NCBI GenBank assembly: GCA_902795615.1
Contig: CADBLQ010000021.1
Location: forward strand, 61,073 to 125,072
From: an uncultured Pseudomonadota bacterium
GTDB taxonomy: Bacteria; Pseudomonadota; Alphaproteobacteria; RUG11792
Length of the DNA: 64,000 bases
Direction of reading: 5' to 3'
Each line of letters starts with the position of its first letter. The stretch's first letter is position 1. Shown here one piece after another: positions 47,362 through 56,315 of this stretch. The notes under the pieces are model-generated. The model searched no databases, was not told the DNA's origin, and saw only the letters and a program-made list of their open reading frames with translations. The translations under genes and the position numbers were made by a program.

Positions 47362-49479
47362 TCATACCCAATCATCATCGTCATTTTGAGAATTATTAAT
47401 GGATTCATTTTCGTAATCAGATGTTACTTTCATATCGAACTTACTGGCGTCATCCTCTTCATAATCACCCACCGCCAAGTGCAAATTTAAAACCCGAATA
47501 ATTTCACAATGATTACCACTAGAAAGCCCAAGTACATATCCTTTATCTACGGCATGATCGTATATGATTACAATATCTTCGATCCATTCGGTAAAACCTA
47601 TTCCGAATGTTTCACCAGACCATTCTATGTTTTGATCAAAAATGTAAGTCATTGCGTCCTTTTTACTAGAATATTTTTTATCTTTCATCAAGAGTTCTAC
47701 TTTGAATCTTTCTACATTGGTGGCACCTTCGGGGCAAAATTTTTTATAAATGTTATTCATTGCCGTTTCCAATATTTTCCATGGAACTATGTTATTGTTT
47801 TTGGCAATACCAACATATTCAATTCCATCCTCTCCGAACGATTTTTCGTAGGATTTTTTATCCACATCTATGTCTTTATGACCTCCGTTGCAAATACTTT
47901 GGCTAATTATATCAATTACGTAACATATAGTTTCCAAACCCGAATCTATTTGTGGTATTGGCTCCTTTAATGTTTGTCCCCCACTTTCTGTTTCATTTGA
48001 AGAAAGTTTGTTATTTTTATTTTCAAAATATTCGTCAATTATTTTACGAAGAACTTCATCCCGCCAAGAAGTATGTTTATAAGAATTTATGATACCTGAC
48101 TGTGGCTCCTTTAGTTCAAATAAACATTTTTCTGCAATCGGATTTATGCTATCTTTTTTGTCTTTTTTATCCTTGTATGCAGGTCTCAAAGCTATAGTTA
48201 TTAAGTGTCTTATCAAATTTTCAGTACAACTACCAGAGAGTGCACCGAACTTGCCGTTTTTCTGCAATTTTTCGTACGTCTTATACTTAGGGGAGAAACT
48301 ATACGGTACTGGACGACAATCATATTCTCTTGAATATATTCCTTCTTTTCCTTTGTTTACTAATAAATCTTTAATTTGATTGTTTTCTTTACCAGTAGTA
48401 ATGTAGGTTGCTATGTTGATTGAATTAATAATATTTTTAAGGTCTGACTCTACGTCGCAAATACACAAAAGGTATATAATTCTTGCTAGCTTGTCTGTAA
48501 TGGATCCTAAGTTTACAAAATCGTTTAAACCTGAGTTAATATCCTTGTTATATATGAATTTAATTAAATTTTCTGTTATTTTTAACAACTCCGACAATTT
48601 TTTGTTCTTACTTATATGTTGTAGCTTTGCTTTCTTTTTAACACCTATTTTTTCTAAATTATTTTTTAGAACCGTTACTAATTTTTCTTTATCATCTTTC
48701 GGTTCATTATTGTCATCTTTCTCTTTTAATTCATTGTATAGATCTTTTATTTCATTGTATAGATCTTTTACCACTTCTGTTTCTTCCTTACCCTTTTCTA
48801 TCGCCTGTTGTGCAGATTTTACCGATTTTATGAACTTATATAATTTTGAATACTTTTCAAATAAAGTAGCTGCAAATGATTGCTTTGACGACAAACTGGC
48901 TCCAAGGGAACACATTTTGTCGCCAATACTTACACTAAACCCTATTGACGTATCAAAAAATTTTTTGTCGTGGTCTAGTGTTTCTTTCGGATCAATATCC
49001 TTAAAAGAATTGTTAATAGTGTCTGGAACAAGACCACTACTTTGCCAATCCACCATTCGGTATTGTCCTTCATCTGTGTAAATCATATCCAATATAGCTT
49101 TTTCTTTTTCCGTTGGTTTATCATCTTCTTTTTCTTTAACATTTTTATTTTTAACATTTTCCTTTTTGTTTGTATTTATTTCGTTATCTACTTTAATTTC
49201 ATTTATCATTTCATCGTCATATTCTTTAACTGTTTTGGATTCTTCTTCGTACTCATTTTTATTTATTATTTCATCTTTTTTGGTATTTTCCTTCTTTAGC
49301 TCGAGAGCCTTGTTTTGTGCGTCTTTATCTTTTCTTTCTTTATCCTCGATGCCGATTGCTTCTAGTAGTTTTGGTAGATAAGCTTTTGCAACTGCATACG
49401 GAACTCGACTTTCAACACTATTAATACTGATGCTAGTTATTGCCACCACTGATAGCAACCATTTATTTTGTATACGCAT
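47362..49479 (-). CDS. large exported protein with charged coiled-coil region (P6)
   Basis: A 705-residue protein with ribosome site GAGGG before the ATG. The signal peptide is MRIQNKWLLSVVAITSISIN, ending VES. Residues 45-125 are a Lys/Glu/Asp/Asn-rich, probably helical and disordered region. Residues 205-300 form another charged helical region with a tandem DLYNE(I/L)K repeat. The C-terminal 400 residues look folded. GALSGSCTENLIRHLITIAL near 410 has a Cys followed by an Arg-His pair, and GFTEWIEDIVIIYDHAVDKG plus GNHCEII come near 640-680. I do not recognise the fold. The Cys and His could serve catalysis or metal binding, which is speculative. The tail is strongly acidic. Confidence 0.7.
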   Translation of the reverse strand: MRIQNKWLLSVVAITSISINSVESRVPYAVAKAYLPKLLEAIGIEDKERKDKDAQNKALELKKENTKKDEIINKNEYEEESKTVKEYDDEMINEIKVDNEINTNKKENVKNKNVKEKEDDKPTEKEKAILDMIYTDEGQYRMVDWQSSGLVPDTINNSFKDIDPKETLDHDKKFFDTSIGFSVSIGDKMCSLGASLSSKQSFAATLFEKYSKLYKFIKSVKSAQQAIEKGKEETEVVKDLYNEIKDLYNELKEKDDNNEPKDDKEKLVTVLKNNLEKIGVKKKAKLQHISKNKKLSELLKITENLIKFIYNKDINSGLNDFVNLGSITDKLARIIYLLCICDVESDLKNIINSINIATYITTGKENNQIKDLLVNKGKEGIYSREYDCRPVPYSFSPKYKTYEKLQKNGKFGALSGSCTENLIRHLITIALRPAYKDKKDKKDSINPIAEKCLFELKEPQSGIINSYKHTSWRDEVLRKIIDEYFENKNNKLSSNETESGGQTLKEPIPQIDSGLETICYVIDIISQSICNGGHKDIDVDKKSYEKSFGEDGIEYVGIAKNNNIVPWKILETAMNNIYKKFCPEGATNVERFKVELLMKDKKYSSKKDAMTYIFDQNIEWSGETFGIGFTEWIEDIVIIYDHAVDKGYVLGLSSGNHCEIIRVLNLHLAVGDYEEDDASKFDMKVTSDYENESINNSQNDDDDWV
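48730..48770. repeat. two-copy 21-base in-frame repeat inside P6
   Basis: A 20-base unit beginning TTCATTGTATAG and ending ATCTTTTA occurs at 48730-48749 and again at 48751-48770, period 21 bases. It encodes the doubled heptad DLYNE(I/L)K, so it lengthens a helix without shifting frame. Confidence 0.9.
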
Positions 49480-49621
49480 TTGACCCTCAATTGTGTAATT
49501 ATATCTACACTAAGGTTACCGATATATCATTAAATTTACGTTAATCCCTTACAACTAACATATTGAAGTAGCAGAGAACAAGCGTAGATATAGTTCATCG
49601 TAAACGGCCCGCTATATATGA

Positions 49622-49870
49622 TTATTGTTCTAACGCTCGTCTGTAGATTTCCAATAATTCCTCTTCTTCTGCAACTTGTTCTTTCTTCTTTTTGCGTAAG
49701 CGTATGAGTTGCTTTAACACATTAACATCCAAACCTTCGGATTTAGCTTCTTTAAATACTTCACTGATTTCTTGGGATAATTGTGCTTTCTGTTCTTCTA
49801 AATTTTCAACACGAGCCACAATTTGCTTAATTAGTCCCGCAGATACCAGTGTTCCTTCTTCAAAACTCAT
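49622..49870 (-). CDS. gapR: GapR/DUF2312 nucleoid-associated protein
   Basis: An 82-residue DNA-binding protein found almost only in alphaproteobacteria. It has a long coiled-coil (IVARVENLEEQKAQLSQEI) followed by DVNVLKQLIRLRKKKKE, the basic DNA-contact segment. In Caulobacter, GapR clamps overtwisted DNA ahead of forks and polymerases. A GAGG site precedes the ATG. This gene is one of the better taxonomic markers in the window. Confidence 0.93.
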   Translation of the reverse strand: MSFEEGTLVSAGLIKQIVARVENLEEQKAQLSQEISEVFKEAKSEGLDVNVLKQLIRLRKKKKEQVAEEEELLEIYRRALEQ

Positions 49871-49988
49871 TATTGCCTCACGTTAGTTTTTCTACTGCCA
49901 TTGTAATACAGATGCTTTACGCATAACAACGTTATGTTTCCTAATTATATTGTTCTGTGTTAAAATACGATATAGATATTGTAAGAAT

Positions 49989-51716
49989 ATGAAAATTATG
50001 AATAAATTAATACCTCTGTTAAAACCCTTAATTATATTGCCTATAACTATAACTATATTAAATCAAAATTGTGTATATTGCGAGATCAAAAATGCTAAAA
50101 CCTGGATAGAAAGAATAAGCTTCGTTGATTTAACAACTGGAATAGGAAAAACAATTAGTAATGCTATAGATAATAATATTCGTGCTAAAGCAGAGACACT
50201 TGGTGAAAAAGGTAAGGATTATTGGGCATGGAGAGCGATTAATAAAGAATTAATTGCTAAGAAAGACTTTGTAGCTCTTAAATGGAGGTCTTCTATTGAA
50301 TATTTGAAAAAGATGGTTGTAAGTGTATTTTATCGTTCGGAAAAGTTTGCTTATCTTAATGATTTTTATGGGGATACATTACAGCACATATCAGGTGTAA
50401 TCAACAATTGCTACTTAAAAAAAATTGATTGGTACAACGATTTCAACACCAAACAAAAAATATTTGGACTATTAAATGGTGTATTTGTCCTATTATTGTT
50501 AGACGAGAATGTACGTTGTGTTAGTAATAACAACGTTTATAAATATAGTTCAGTTACTAAAATGTTCGATAAAGAACATCCGCAATATAAAAATGGCATT
50601 TTTGGCAAAATTCGTTCTGTGATGCAAAACATTAAAATAAAATCAGACAGTAGAAGAACAAGAACATTATTTGAAGAAATATTACTTCAATTTAATAATG
50701 ATGAAAAAAAGTTCAAAGACTACTTTACACATGATGTACGATGCTACTTAGAACAGTTTAATGTTGTTGCTCGAAGAGACATAACAAGTGATAATACTAA
50801 CGTTACCTGCGATTCGGTGATTGAACAATATGTCCGAACTTGTTACTTGAAAGAAAAATGGATGCAAAAGGTAGCTAATGATAACTTTACACATAAATAT
50901 CCTCAACTTTTGTTATTGCATAAGCCTGCATCAAACCATAAAGTCCTTTCTAACTGGCTTAATGACGAGTGCCAACATGAAGTGTATAAGGTTTGCAATG
51001 AAGGAATTGATATTTGGCTAAGCCAAAAGATTCCAAATCTCGAAAACATTATTAATCGATATAACGAGTGTATCAAGCATAGTTGGCACTCCGAATTTAA
51101 ACATTATGTAAAAATAGATTATGACGACTATGATTTCTTGATGTTTATAAGTGAACTGACAAAGTATGATACTAAAAATGATGCACAATATGAAATTTTT
51201 AGTGAACGTGCTTGTGGTTTTTTAGCAGGTTGTTTATTGCAGGGAATACATACTTGGGAGACAGACACACAAATGGTTTTACACACGCCCTTACTTGGTT
51301 GTGATAATGTTAGGCATTTAAGACCAATCGACATTCTGAGACTTACCACCCATTCTTATTCTTATCTACAAAGTTGTGTGATGAACAAAATGCACCAGAA
51401 TAAACGTTATAGCAATTTGCAGAATAATGTTCTATCGAAATGTAATTTAATAATTAATGATACGTTTGAGTATATAGTATTTAAAAAGCTTACAAACGTA
51501 AATGTGGATAGTGTTATCAAATTGATTAGGTTTCTGATCAACAAGAAAATTGACGATATAATATATGATTTAGACGAACATGGCTTCGGGCCACATGGTC
51601 GCGAGTTGAAAATCTATTCTTGGCAATCAATATTAGAATCTTTAATTGATAAAAGTTGTGGCTTGGAAGAAAAAGATTTTTCAAAAATAGTTGAAAGAGT
51701 TATAAAGTTAAAATAA
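49989..51716 (+). CDS. exported protein, family member B (YWA / HDxxCYLxQF family)
   Basis: A 575-residue protein from the ATG at 49989; another ATG three codons later is possible, and neither has a strong ribosome site. Residues 1-31 form a signal peptide-like stretch ending CVYC before EIKNAK. The N-terminal module matches the genes at 17371-20148 and 56316-59598: TGIGKTISNAIDNNIRAKAE, then DYWAWRAI near 77, IFGLLNGVFVLLLL near 157 and FTHDVRCYLEQFNVV near 247. The C-terminal 300 residues are not obviously shared and hold several Cys and His residues (AGCLLQGIHTW, DEHGFGPHGREL). Function is unknown. It overlaps the convergent DUF167 gene by nine bases, so its 3' end has no space for a terminator. 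Confidence 0.75.
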   Translation: MKIMNKLIPLLKPLIILPITITILNQNCVYCEIKNAKTWIERISFVDLTTGIGKTISNAIDNNIRAKAETLGEKGKDYWAWRAINKELIAKKDFVALKWRSSIEYLKKMVVSVFYRSEKFAYLNDFYGDTLQHISGVINNCYLKKIDWYNDFNTKQKIFGLLNGVFVLLLLDENVRCVSNNNVYKYSSVTKMFDKEHPQYKNGIFGKIRSVMQNIKIKSDSRRTRTLFEEILLQFNNDEKKFKDYFTHDVRCYLEQFNVVARRDITSDNTNVTCDSVIEQYVRTCYLKEKWMQKVANDNFTHKYPQLLLLHKPASNHKVLSNWLNDECQHEVYKVCNEGIDIWLSQKIPNLENIINRYNECIKHSWHSEFKHYVKIDYDDYDFLMFISELTKYDTKNDAQYEIFSERACGFLAGCLLQGIHTWETDTQMVLHTPLLGCDNVRHLRPIDILRLTTHSYSYLQSCVMNKMHQNKRYSNLQNNVLSKCNLIINDTFEYIVFKKLTNVNVDSVIKLIRFLINKKIDDIIYDLDEHGFGPHGRELKIYSWQSILESLIDKSCGLEEKDFSKIVERVIKLK

Positions 51717-52055
51717 TGTTTTCGGCAAGTTATCAAGTTCACTTTTCAAAATTTTTTGAATTTTGTTGGGTATATCATTAATACTAAATTTACGTAGACA
51801 AAGCTTTTTTTGTCTAGATTTACTACCAGAAATTATATCTATATGGGATTTTGGTGTATCGAATATATCTGAAATGAATTTTATTAGATCTATATTTGCT
51901 TGATTTTCAATAGGTTTTCCATGTACTGCAATTTTGATACTAATATTATTAGCATTTTCATATCTTACACCATTAATACTGTTTTTACTTGAACCAGGTG
52001 TTAAATATATACAGAATATTAAATCGTCTGAGTGTTTAGTAAAAATTCTATGCAT
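51708..52055 (-). CDS. DUF167/YggU-family protein
   Basis: A 115-residue small protein of the YggU family. IYLTPGSSKNSINGV matches the family start (v.l.P.a.r..i.g). HGKPIENQANIDLIKFIS matches the central G-x-A-N-x2-l segment, and ISGSKSRQKKL the last strand. Its molecular role is not known. It overlaps the end of cckA by eight bases and so is probably co-expressed with the kinase gene. Confidence 0.85.
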   Translation of the reverse strand: MHRIFTKHSDDLIFCIYLTPGSSKNSINGVRYENANNISIKIAVHGKPIENQANIDLIKFISDIFDTPKSHIDIISGSKSRQKKLCLRKFSINDIPNKIQKILKSELDNLPKTLF

Positions 52056-54384
52056 TACTTAATACCTGTTTAACCTTATTGACTAAATCCCGTAATGTAA
52101 ATGGTTTTTGCATAAAATGAATACCTAGATTTTTATCTAGATCATTTCTAAATGTATCTTCTGTATAGCCTGAGATAAAGATTGTTTTAAATCCTTTTTT
52201 CATTTCTCGTAATTTTTTATTTAGTGTTGGTCCATCAATTTTCGGCATAATCACATCTGTAATTAGTAGAGCAAATTCATGTTCCTCTACCACTTTTAGT
52301 GCTTCTGTACCATTTGATGCTTCTACAACTGTGTAACCTTTGTCTCGTAATGCTCGAGCTACAAAATGCCGTACTGCCTCCTCATCTTCAACCAATAAAA
52401 TTGTTTCAGTACCGCTCAAATCTTTAAATTTCTGAATATGTTCAGGTTGTACTACTGTACTATCGCCTTTATATCTTGGGATATAAATTTGGAAGTTAGT
52501 GCCTTTTCCAACTACTGAATCAACAATTATATGTCCTCCTGTTTGTTTAACAATACCATATACAGTAGCAAGGCCTAGTCCTGTCCCAGTTCCAGTACCT
52601 TTTTTAACATCTGAAATTTTCCTAGTAAAAAATGGTTCAAATATGTGACGTATTGTTTCCTGATCCATACCACATCCTGTATCAATAACTTCAAGTAAGA
52701 CATAATCACCAGCAGTAGCAATATCATCAAAGCATTTAAAGTCTCTATCTGTGTAATAGTTTCGCGTTTGAATAGTCAATGAACCTTTTCCATTCATGGC
52801 ATCACGTGCATTAACTGACAAATTCATTACAACTTGTTCAAATTGACTATTATCAATCTTTACTGCCCAAATGCCAGTACCATGATTTAATCTAAAATCT
52901 ATATTTGGTCCAATCAATCGTTTTATTAATGGAGATATATCAACTAACATATCCGTAATTGACACAACTTTCGGTGTTAATGTTTGCTGACGAGAAAATG
53001 CTAACAACTGTCTTACTAGATTAGCAGCTCTTGATGCATTCTGTTTTATTTGTACTACGTCATCATATGAGGGGTCATCAGAGGTATAACGACGCAATAA
53101 CAAATCGCAAAATCCAATCATTGCAGTTAACAGATTATTAAAATCATGAGCAATACCACTCGCTAACTGACCTACTGCTTGAATTTTCTGTGATTGCATA
53201 AACTGTTGATCAATTACCTGTTGGCTTGGAAGTTCTATAAATTGTAATAACAATTGTCTCGTTGCGGTAAGTCTAGAATAATATATTTGTACTCGCTTAT
53301 CAACAGTATTACTACAATTGAACGGTATATCCATAAGTGGGTTTTGTAATGTCAAAAATTTATTAAGAGATTTCGTTTTATCATATGACTTAAAGTATTC
53401 TGTTATGTTTTTACGCAATTCGATCGATTTGTTATTATTTACAAATTTTGTAAAAGCAGAATTTTTAGATTTTATATTGCCATCGCTATCTACAATCACT
53501 GAAGGAATTGCGGAAGACGCAAATACATCAGTAGTAGTAGAGAAATCTTTGTGAGTTTCAGTTGTAACTTCAGACGTTTTTAAAACAAGTAGTGGTTGCA
53601 TTGATGAAAAGGACATCAATGGTGGTTTTATTAAAAATACGGGAACATCTCCAAAATTACTCGATTTTAAATTAACCTTTAACGGCTCGTTGTATATCTT
53701 ACTCATTTCAAAACTATCAATATAATCTGTAATTTGTGTTCCTATTACTTTATCTTTGCCTGTACGTAAATAACTAGAAAATGTTATATTACAACCTAAA
53801 ATTTTCCCCTGTTTATCTATATAAAAAATCCCAATTGGAAGATTATCAATAAAATTTTCAAGTTTTTTATAACTTCTCATTATTTCTTCTGTTTGAGAAT
53901 AATATTGTGTAATTTCAGATAAGACAACTACTGTAATTGGATTACCAGTAAACGACCGTTTGGCGTCAAGCGAATGGACTGTTGCTATGACACGTTTAAG
54001 TTCTCGACCTCGACCACTTAGTAAAACTTGACAGTTACTATTCGTATCAATGGCTTTTAATAATGCCTTAAGTTCTAAATTTACTGCTAATTCGGAATGC
54101 AGTTTTTCGATAAAATCATCTTGCGTTTTGTATATCAAAGGGTGAGTCGAAAAAATCACATCACAGTCTTCGTTAAATGCAATGACTATATTATTCTTTG
54201 CAATAGCAACCGAAACTGCACGTACTATATCTAGGTAATAATTAATTGCTTTATATTTCTTGCGATAAAAAACACAAAATATTAATACAGTTATTAAACC
54301 TGTTATTGAACATAAACTCAGTATGGCAAGTGTATCTACTGACAGGAAATTCTTGAATTCCATGTACAGTTCTGCAAGAGCCAT
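52048..54384 (-). CDS. cckA: CckA-like hybrid sensor histidine kinase
   Basis: A 778-residue inner-membrane kinase. One hydrophobic span lies near residues 17-38. Two PAS-like domains follow (around 170-260 and 285-340; IGIFYIDKQGKILGCN marks the first). The HisKA domain shows QLASGIAHDFNNLLTAMIG with phospho-acceptor H413. The ATPase has NLSVNARDAM and DTGCGM, then GLGLATVYG. A receiver domain carries LLVEDEEAVR and phospho-acceptor D710 in ITDVIMPKIDG. This layout matches CckA, which phosphorylates CtrA through ChpT to control the alphaproteobacterial cell cycle. ChpT and CtrA are not in the window. The start at 54384 lacks a clear ribosome site. Confidence 0.9.
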   Translation of the reverse strand: MALAELYMEFKNFLSVDTLAILSLCSITGLITVLIFCVFYRKKYKAINYYLDIVRAVSVAIAKNNIVIAFNEDCDVIFSTHPLIYKTQDDFIEKLHSELAVNLELKALLKAIDTNSNCQVLLSGRGRELKRVIATVHSLDAKRSFTGNPITVVVLSEITQYYSQTEEIMRSYKKLENFIDNLPIGIFYIDKQGKILGCNITFSSYLRTGKDKVIGTQITDYIDSFEMSKIYNEPLKVNLKSSNFGDVPVFLIKPPLMSFSSMQPLLVLKTSEVTTETHKDFSTTTDVFASSAIPSVIVDSDGNIKSKNSAFTKFVNNNKSIELRKNITEYFKSYDKTKSLNKFLTLQNPLMDIPFNCSNTVDKRVQIYYSRLTATRQLLLQFIELPSQQVIDQQFMQSQKIQAVGQLASGIAHDFNNLLTAMIGFCDLLLRRYTSDDPSYDDVVQIKQNASRAANLVRQLLAFSRQQTLTPKVVSITDMLVDISPLIKRLIGPNIDFRLNHGTGIWAVKIDNSQFEQVVMNLSVNARDAMNGKGSLTIQTRNYYTDRDFKCFDDIATAGDYVLLEVIDTGCGMDQETIRHIFEPFFTRKISDVKKGTGTGTGLGLATVYGIVKQTGGHIIVDSVVGKGTNFQIYIPRYKGDSTVVQPEHIQKFKDLSGTETILLVEDEEAVRHFVARALRDKGYTVVEASNGTEALKVVEEHEFALLITDVIMPKIDGPTLNKKLREMKKGFKTIFISGYTEDTFRNDLDKNLGIHFMQKPFTLRDLVNKVKQVLSNA

Positions 54385-54586
54385 AATTAATTGTAAACGA
54401 AATATTTACTTCTAATAATAATGATACCCCATTTATCAAAAATATTTGTTAACTTACGGAATTAGCAATTTAAACAGCTTATAGCGTTGAGAATATACGA
54501 AGTTAGTGACAAAAAATTGCTTTTTATGCTCACGAAGACAAAGTACCCCAAAATTTTATAGAAACTTTAAAAAGTATGAAAGGAAA

Positions 54587-54606
54587 TGCCCTGTAAGCAG
54601 GGCATC
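54587..54606 (-). terminator. rho-independent terminator after rpmA
   Basis: ATGCCCTG and CAGGGCAT form an 8-bp GC-rich stem with a four-base loop, nine bases after the rpmA stop. Leftward, a U-rich stretch (TTCCTTTC) follows. Confidence 0.75.
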
Positions 54607-54615
54607 AAAAATTGA

Positions 54616-54873
54616 CTACGCTATGGGTCTAACTCCTACGTAAGTTCTAGCACCTGAACGAGTTTTGAAATACACATTCCCATCAACTAAGGAAAAAATC
54701 GTGTGGTCTTTGCCCAATCCGACATTTTCATCCAATCTATATTTTGTACCACGTTGTCTGACTAAAATAGAACCAGCAAGTACGTATTGGCCTGCACCAC
54801 ACTTTAAACCTAAACGACGACCTGCTGAATCTCGACCATTTCGAGAACTACCTGCACCTTTTTTTGTAGACAT
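54616..54873 (-). CDS. rpmA: 50S ribosomal protein L27
   Basis: An 85-residue ribosomal protein near the peptidyl-transferase centre. [20 protein letters not shown] is the standard start, then [11 protein letters not shown] and [13 protein letters not shown] strong AAAGGAG precedes the ATG. It sits in the usual rplU-rpmA pair and is closed by a terminator. Confidence 0.98.
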   Translation of the reverse strand: MSTKKGAGSSRNGRDSAGRRLGLKCGAGQYVLAGSILVRQRGTKYRLDENVGLGKDHTIFSLVDGNVYFKTRSGARTYVGVRPIA

Positions 54874-54886
54874 ATTTTATTCTCCT

Positions 54887-55201
54887 TTATTTATTAGAAA
54901 TATCAATAACCTTTACCAATGTCATTGGCTGACGATGCCCTTTTTTACGACGGTAATTATGACGACGATGTTTTTTGAAAATAATCACTTTATCATTACG
55001 CATCTGACGTATAACTTGTAATTTAACAGATGCTCCATTAACGATAGGATTACCAATCTTAACATCTTTATCATTGGAACACATCAAAACATCTGAAATT
55101 TCAAAAGTAGCATCAGGTGCTAGGTCAACTTTATTTATCTTTATTACATCGCCTGGTTTTACACTATATTGTAATCCACCTGTCTTTATCACCGCAAACA
55201 T
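54887..55201 (-). CDS. rplU: 50S ribosomal protein L21
   Basis: A 104-residue ribosomal protein. FAVIKTGGLQYSVKPGDVI at the start and KKHRRHNYRRKKGHRQPMT near the end are signature segments. It lies 13 bases before rpmA on the same strand, the common pairing. Confidence 0.98.
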   Translation of the reverse strand: MFAVIKTGGLQYSVKPGDVIKINKVDLAPDATFEISDVLMCSNDKDVKIGNPIVNGASVKLQVIRQMRNDKVIIFKKHRRHNYRRKKGHRQPMTLVKVIDISNK

Positions 55202-55260
55202 ATTTTAAAAAGCTATCTATACAAAAACTACGCTCAGTGTAACATGCTGACAAAAAGAGT

Positions 55261-56220
55261 TCAACTGAACACAGTTTTTAGTACATCGTATAGATCTGTA
55301 TCCGTTTTAACAGAATTATTAGACATGAGAGACCGAAACTTTGTAGCATTTGGTCGTCCCTTACAGTAGTACATAACGACTTTTTTTGCTAACGTAAAAG
55401 CTACATGTTTATCATAGAAATTCAGTACCGATGCTACATGCTCTTTTGCAACGTTAAGTTTCTCATTGTCACTTAACTGCTTAACTATTTTACCATTTAG
55501 GGCATTATCGATATCTCTAAGTAACCATGGTTTTCCTAATGCTCCACGACCAATCATTACGCCATCAGCCCCACTATCTATTAATGCTTGTTTTGCTTTT
55601 TCAGTGTCCGCTATATCGCCATTTACAATTAGGGGAATGTTAATTATGTTCCGTACTGTATGTACAGCTTTCCAATTAGCAACACCACTATACAATTGAG
55701 AACGGGTTCGTGCATGAACTGTAACCATTTTAATTCCTTCATTCTCTGCAATGTGAGCTATTGTTGGAGCGTTTAGGTGGTTATCATCCCAGCCAAGGCG
55801 AATTTTTAAAGTTACTGGAAGAGGTGTTGCATTAACCACGGCATGTATAATCTGCTGTGCCAATTTTTCATCTTTCATAAGAGCTGAACCCGCATCGGTT
55901 TTAACTATTTTTTTTACAGGACAGCCCATATTAATATCTAATATTTTTGCTCCTAAATCGTAACTTAACTTAGCTGCTTCTGCCATTACATGTGGAACAG
56001 CCCCAACTAATTGAACAGCTGTATATGCATCACTGTTTGCATCCATTATTTTATGTGTACGAGCGACATTTCTAATGACTGCCTGACTAGCAACCATTTC
56101 GCTATACATTAAAAAATTTCCAAATTTCCGTACCACTTGCCTAAAAGGTAAATCAGTAACCCCCGCCATTGGTGCTAATAACACGTTAGATTGTAACTCT
56201 ATATTGCCAAGTTTAATCAT
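55261..56220 (-). CDS. dusB: tRNA-dihydrouridine synthase (DusB family)
   Basis: A 319-residue FMN enzyme reducing uridine to dihydrouridine in tRNA D-loops. LLAPMAGVTDLPFR near 14-27 is the flavin-binding start. DINMGCPVKKIVK carries the catalytic Cys, VTLKIRLGWD follows, and IVNGDI, then DGVMIGRGALGKPW, form the phosphate grip of the barrel. The short C-terminal RNA-binding part is present. In the alphaproteobacterial DusB/NifR3 group it often sits near regulatory kinases; here cckA is four genes on, without clear linkage. Confidence 0.94.
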   Translation of the reverse strand: MIKLGNIELQSNVLLAPMAGVTDLPFRQVVRKFGNFLMYSEMVASQAVIRNVARTHKIMDANSDAYTAVQLVGAVPHVMAEAAKLSYDLGAKILDINMGCPVKKIVKTDAGSALMKDEKLAQQIIHAVVNATPLPVTLKIRLGWDDNHLNAPTIAHIAENEGIKMVTVHARTRSQLYSGVANWKAVHTVRNIINIPLIVNGDIADTEKAKQALIDSGADGVMIGRGALGKPWLLRDIDNALNGKIVKQLSDNEKLNVAKEHVASVLNFYDKHVAFTLAKKVVMYYCKGRPNATKFRSLMSNNSVKTDTDLYDVLKTVFS

Positions 56221-56264
56221 ACAGTTTTATTAATACATTTCATACTATAATCGTATATGAAATA

Positions 56265-56297
56265 ACGTACTACTGTAAAAGTTTCTCAGCAGTACGT
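56265..56297 (-). terminator. hairpin after the broken family-C gene
   Basis: ACGTACTACTG (56265-56275) and CAGCAGTACGT (56287-56297) form an 11-bp stem with one G-U pair and an 11-base loop, 19 bases beyond the last stop of the leftward pseudogene. Its survival suggests the gene decayed recently. Confidence 0.6.
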
Positions 56298-56315
56298 ACG
56301 TTTGTAATACGATAA

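Noticed and set aside
48413..49081. Open frame of 222 codons opposite P6
   Set aside because: Its Ser/Phe/Leu-rich sequence mirrors the charged codons of P6; P6 has a signal peptide and ribosome site.
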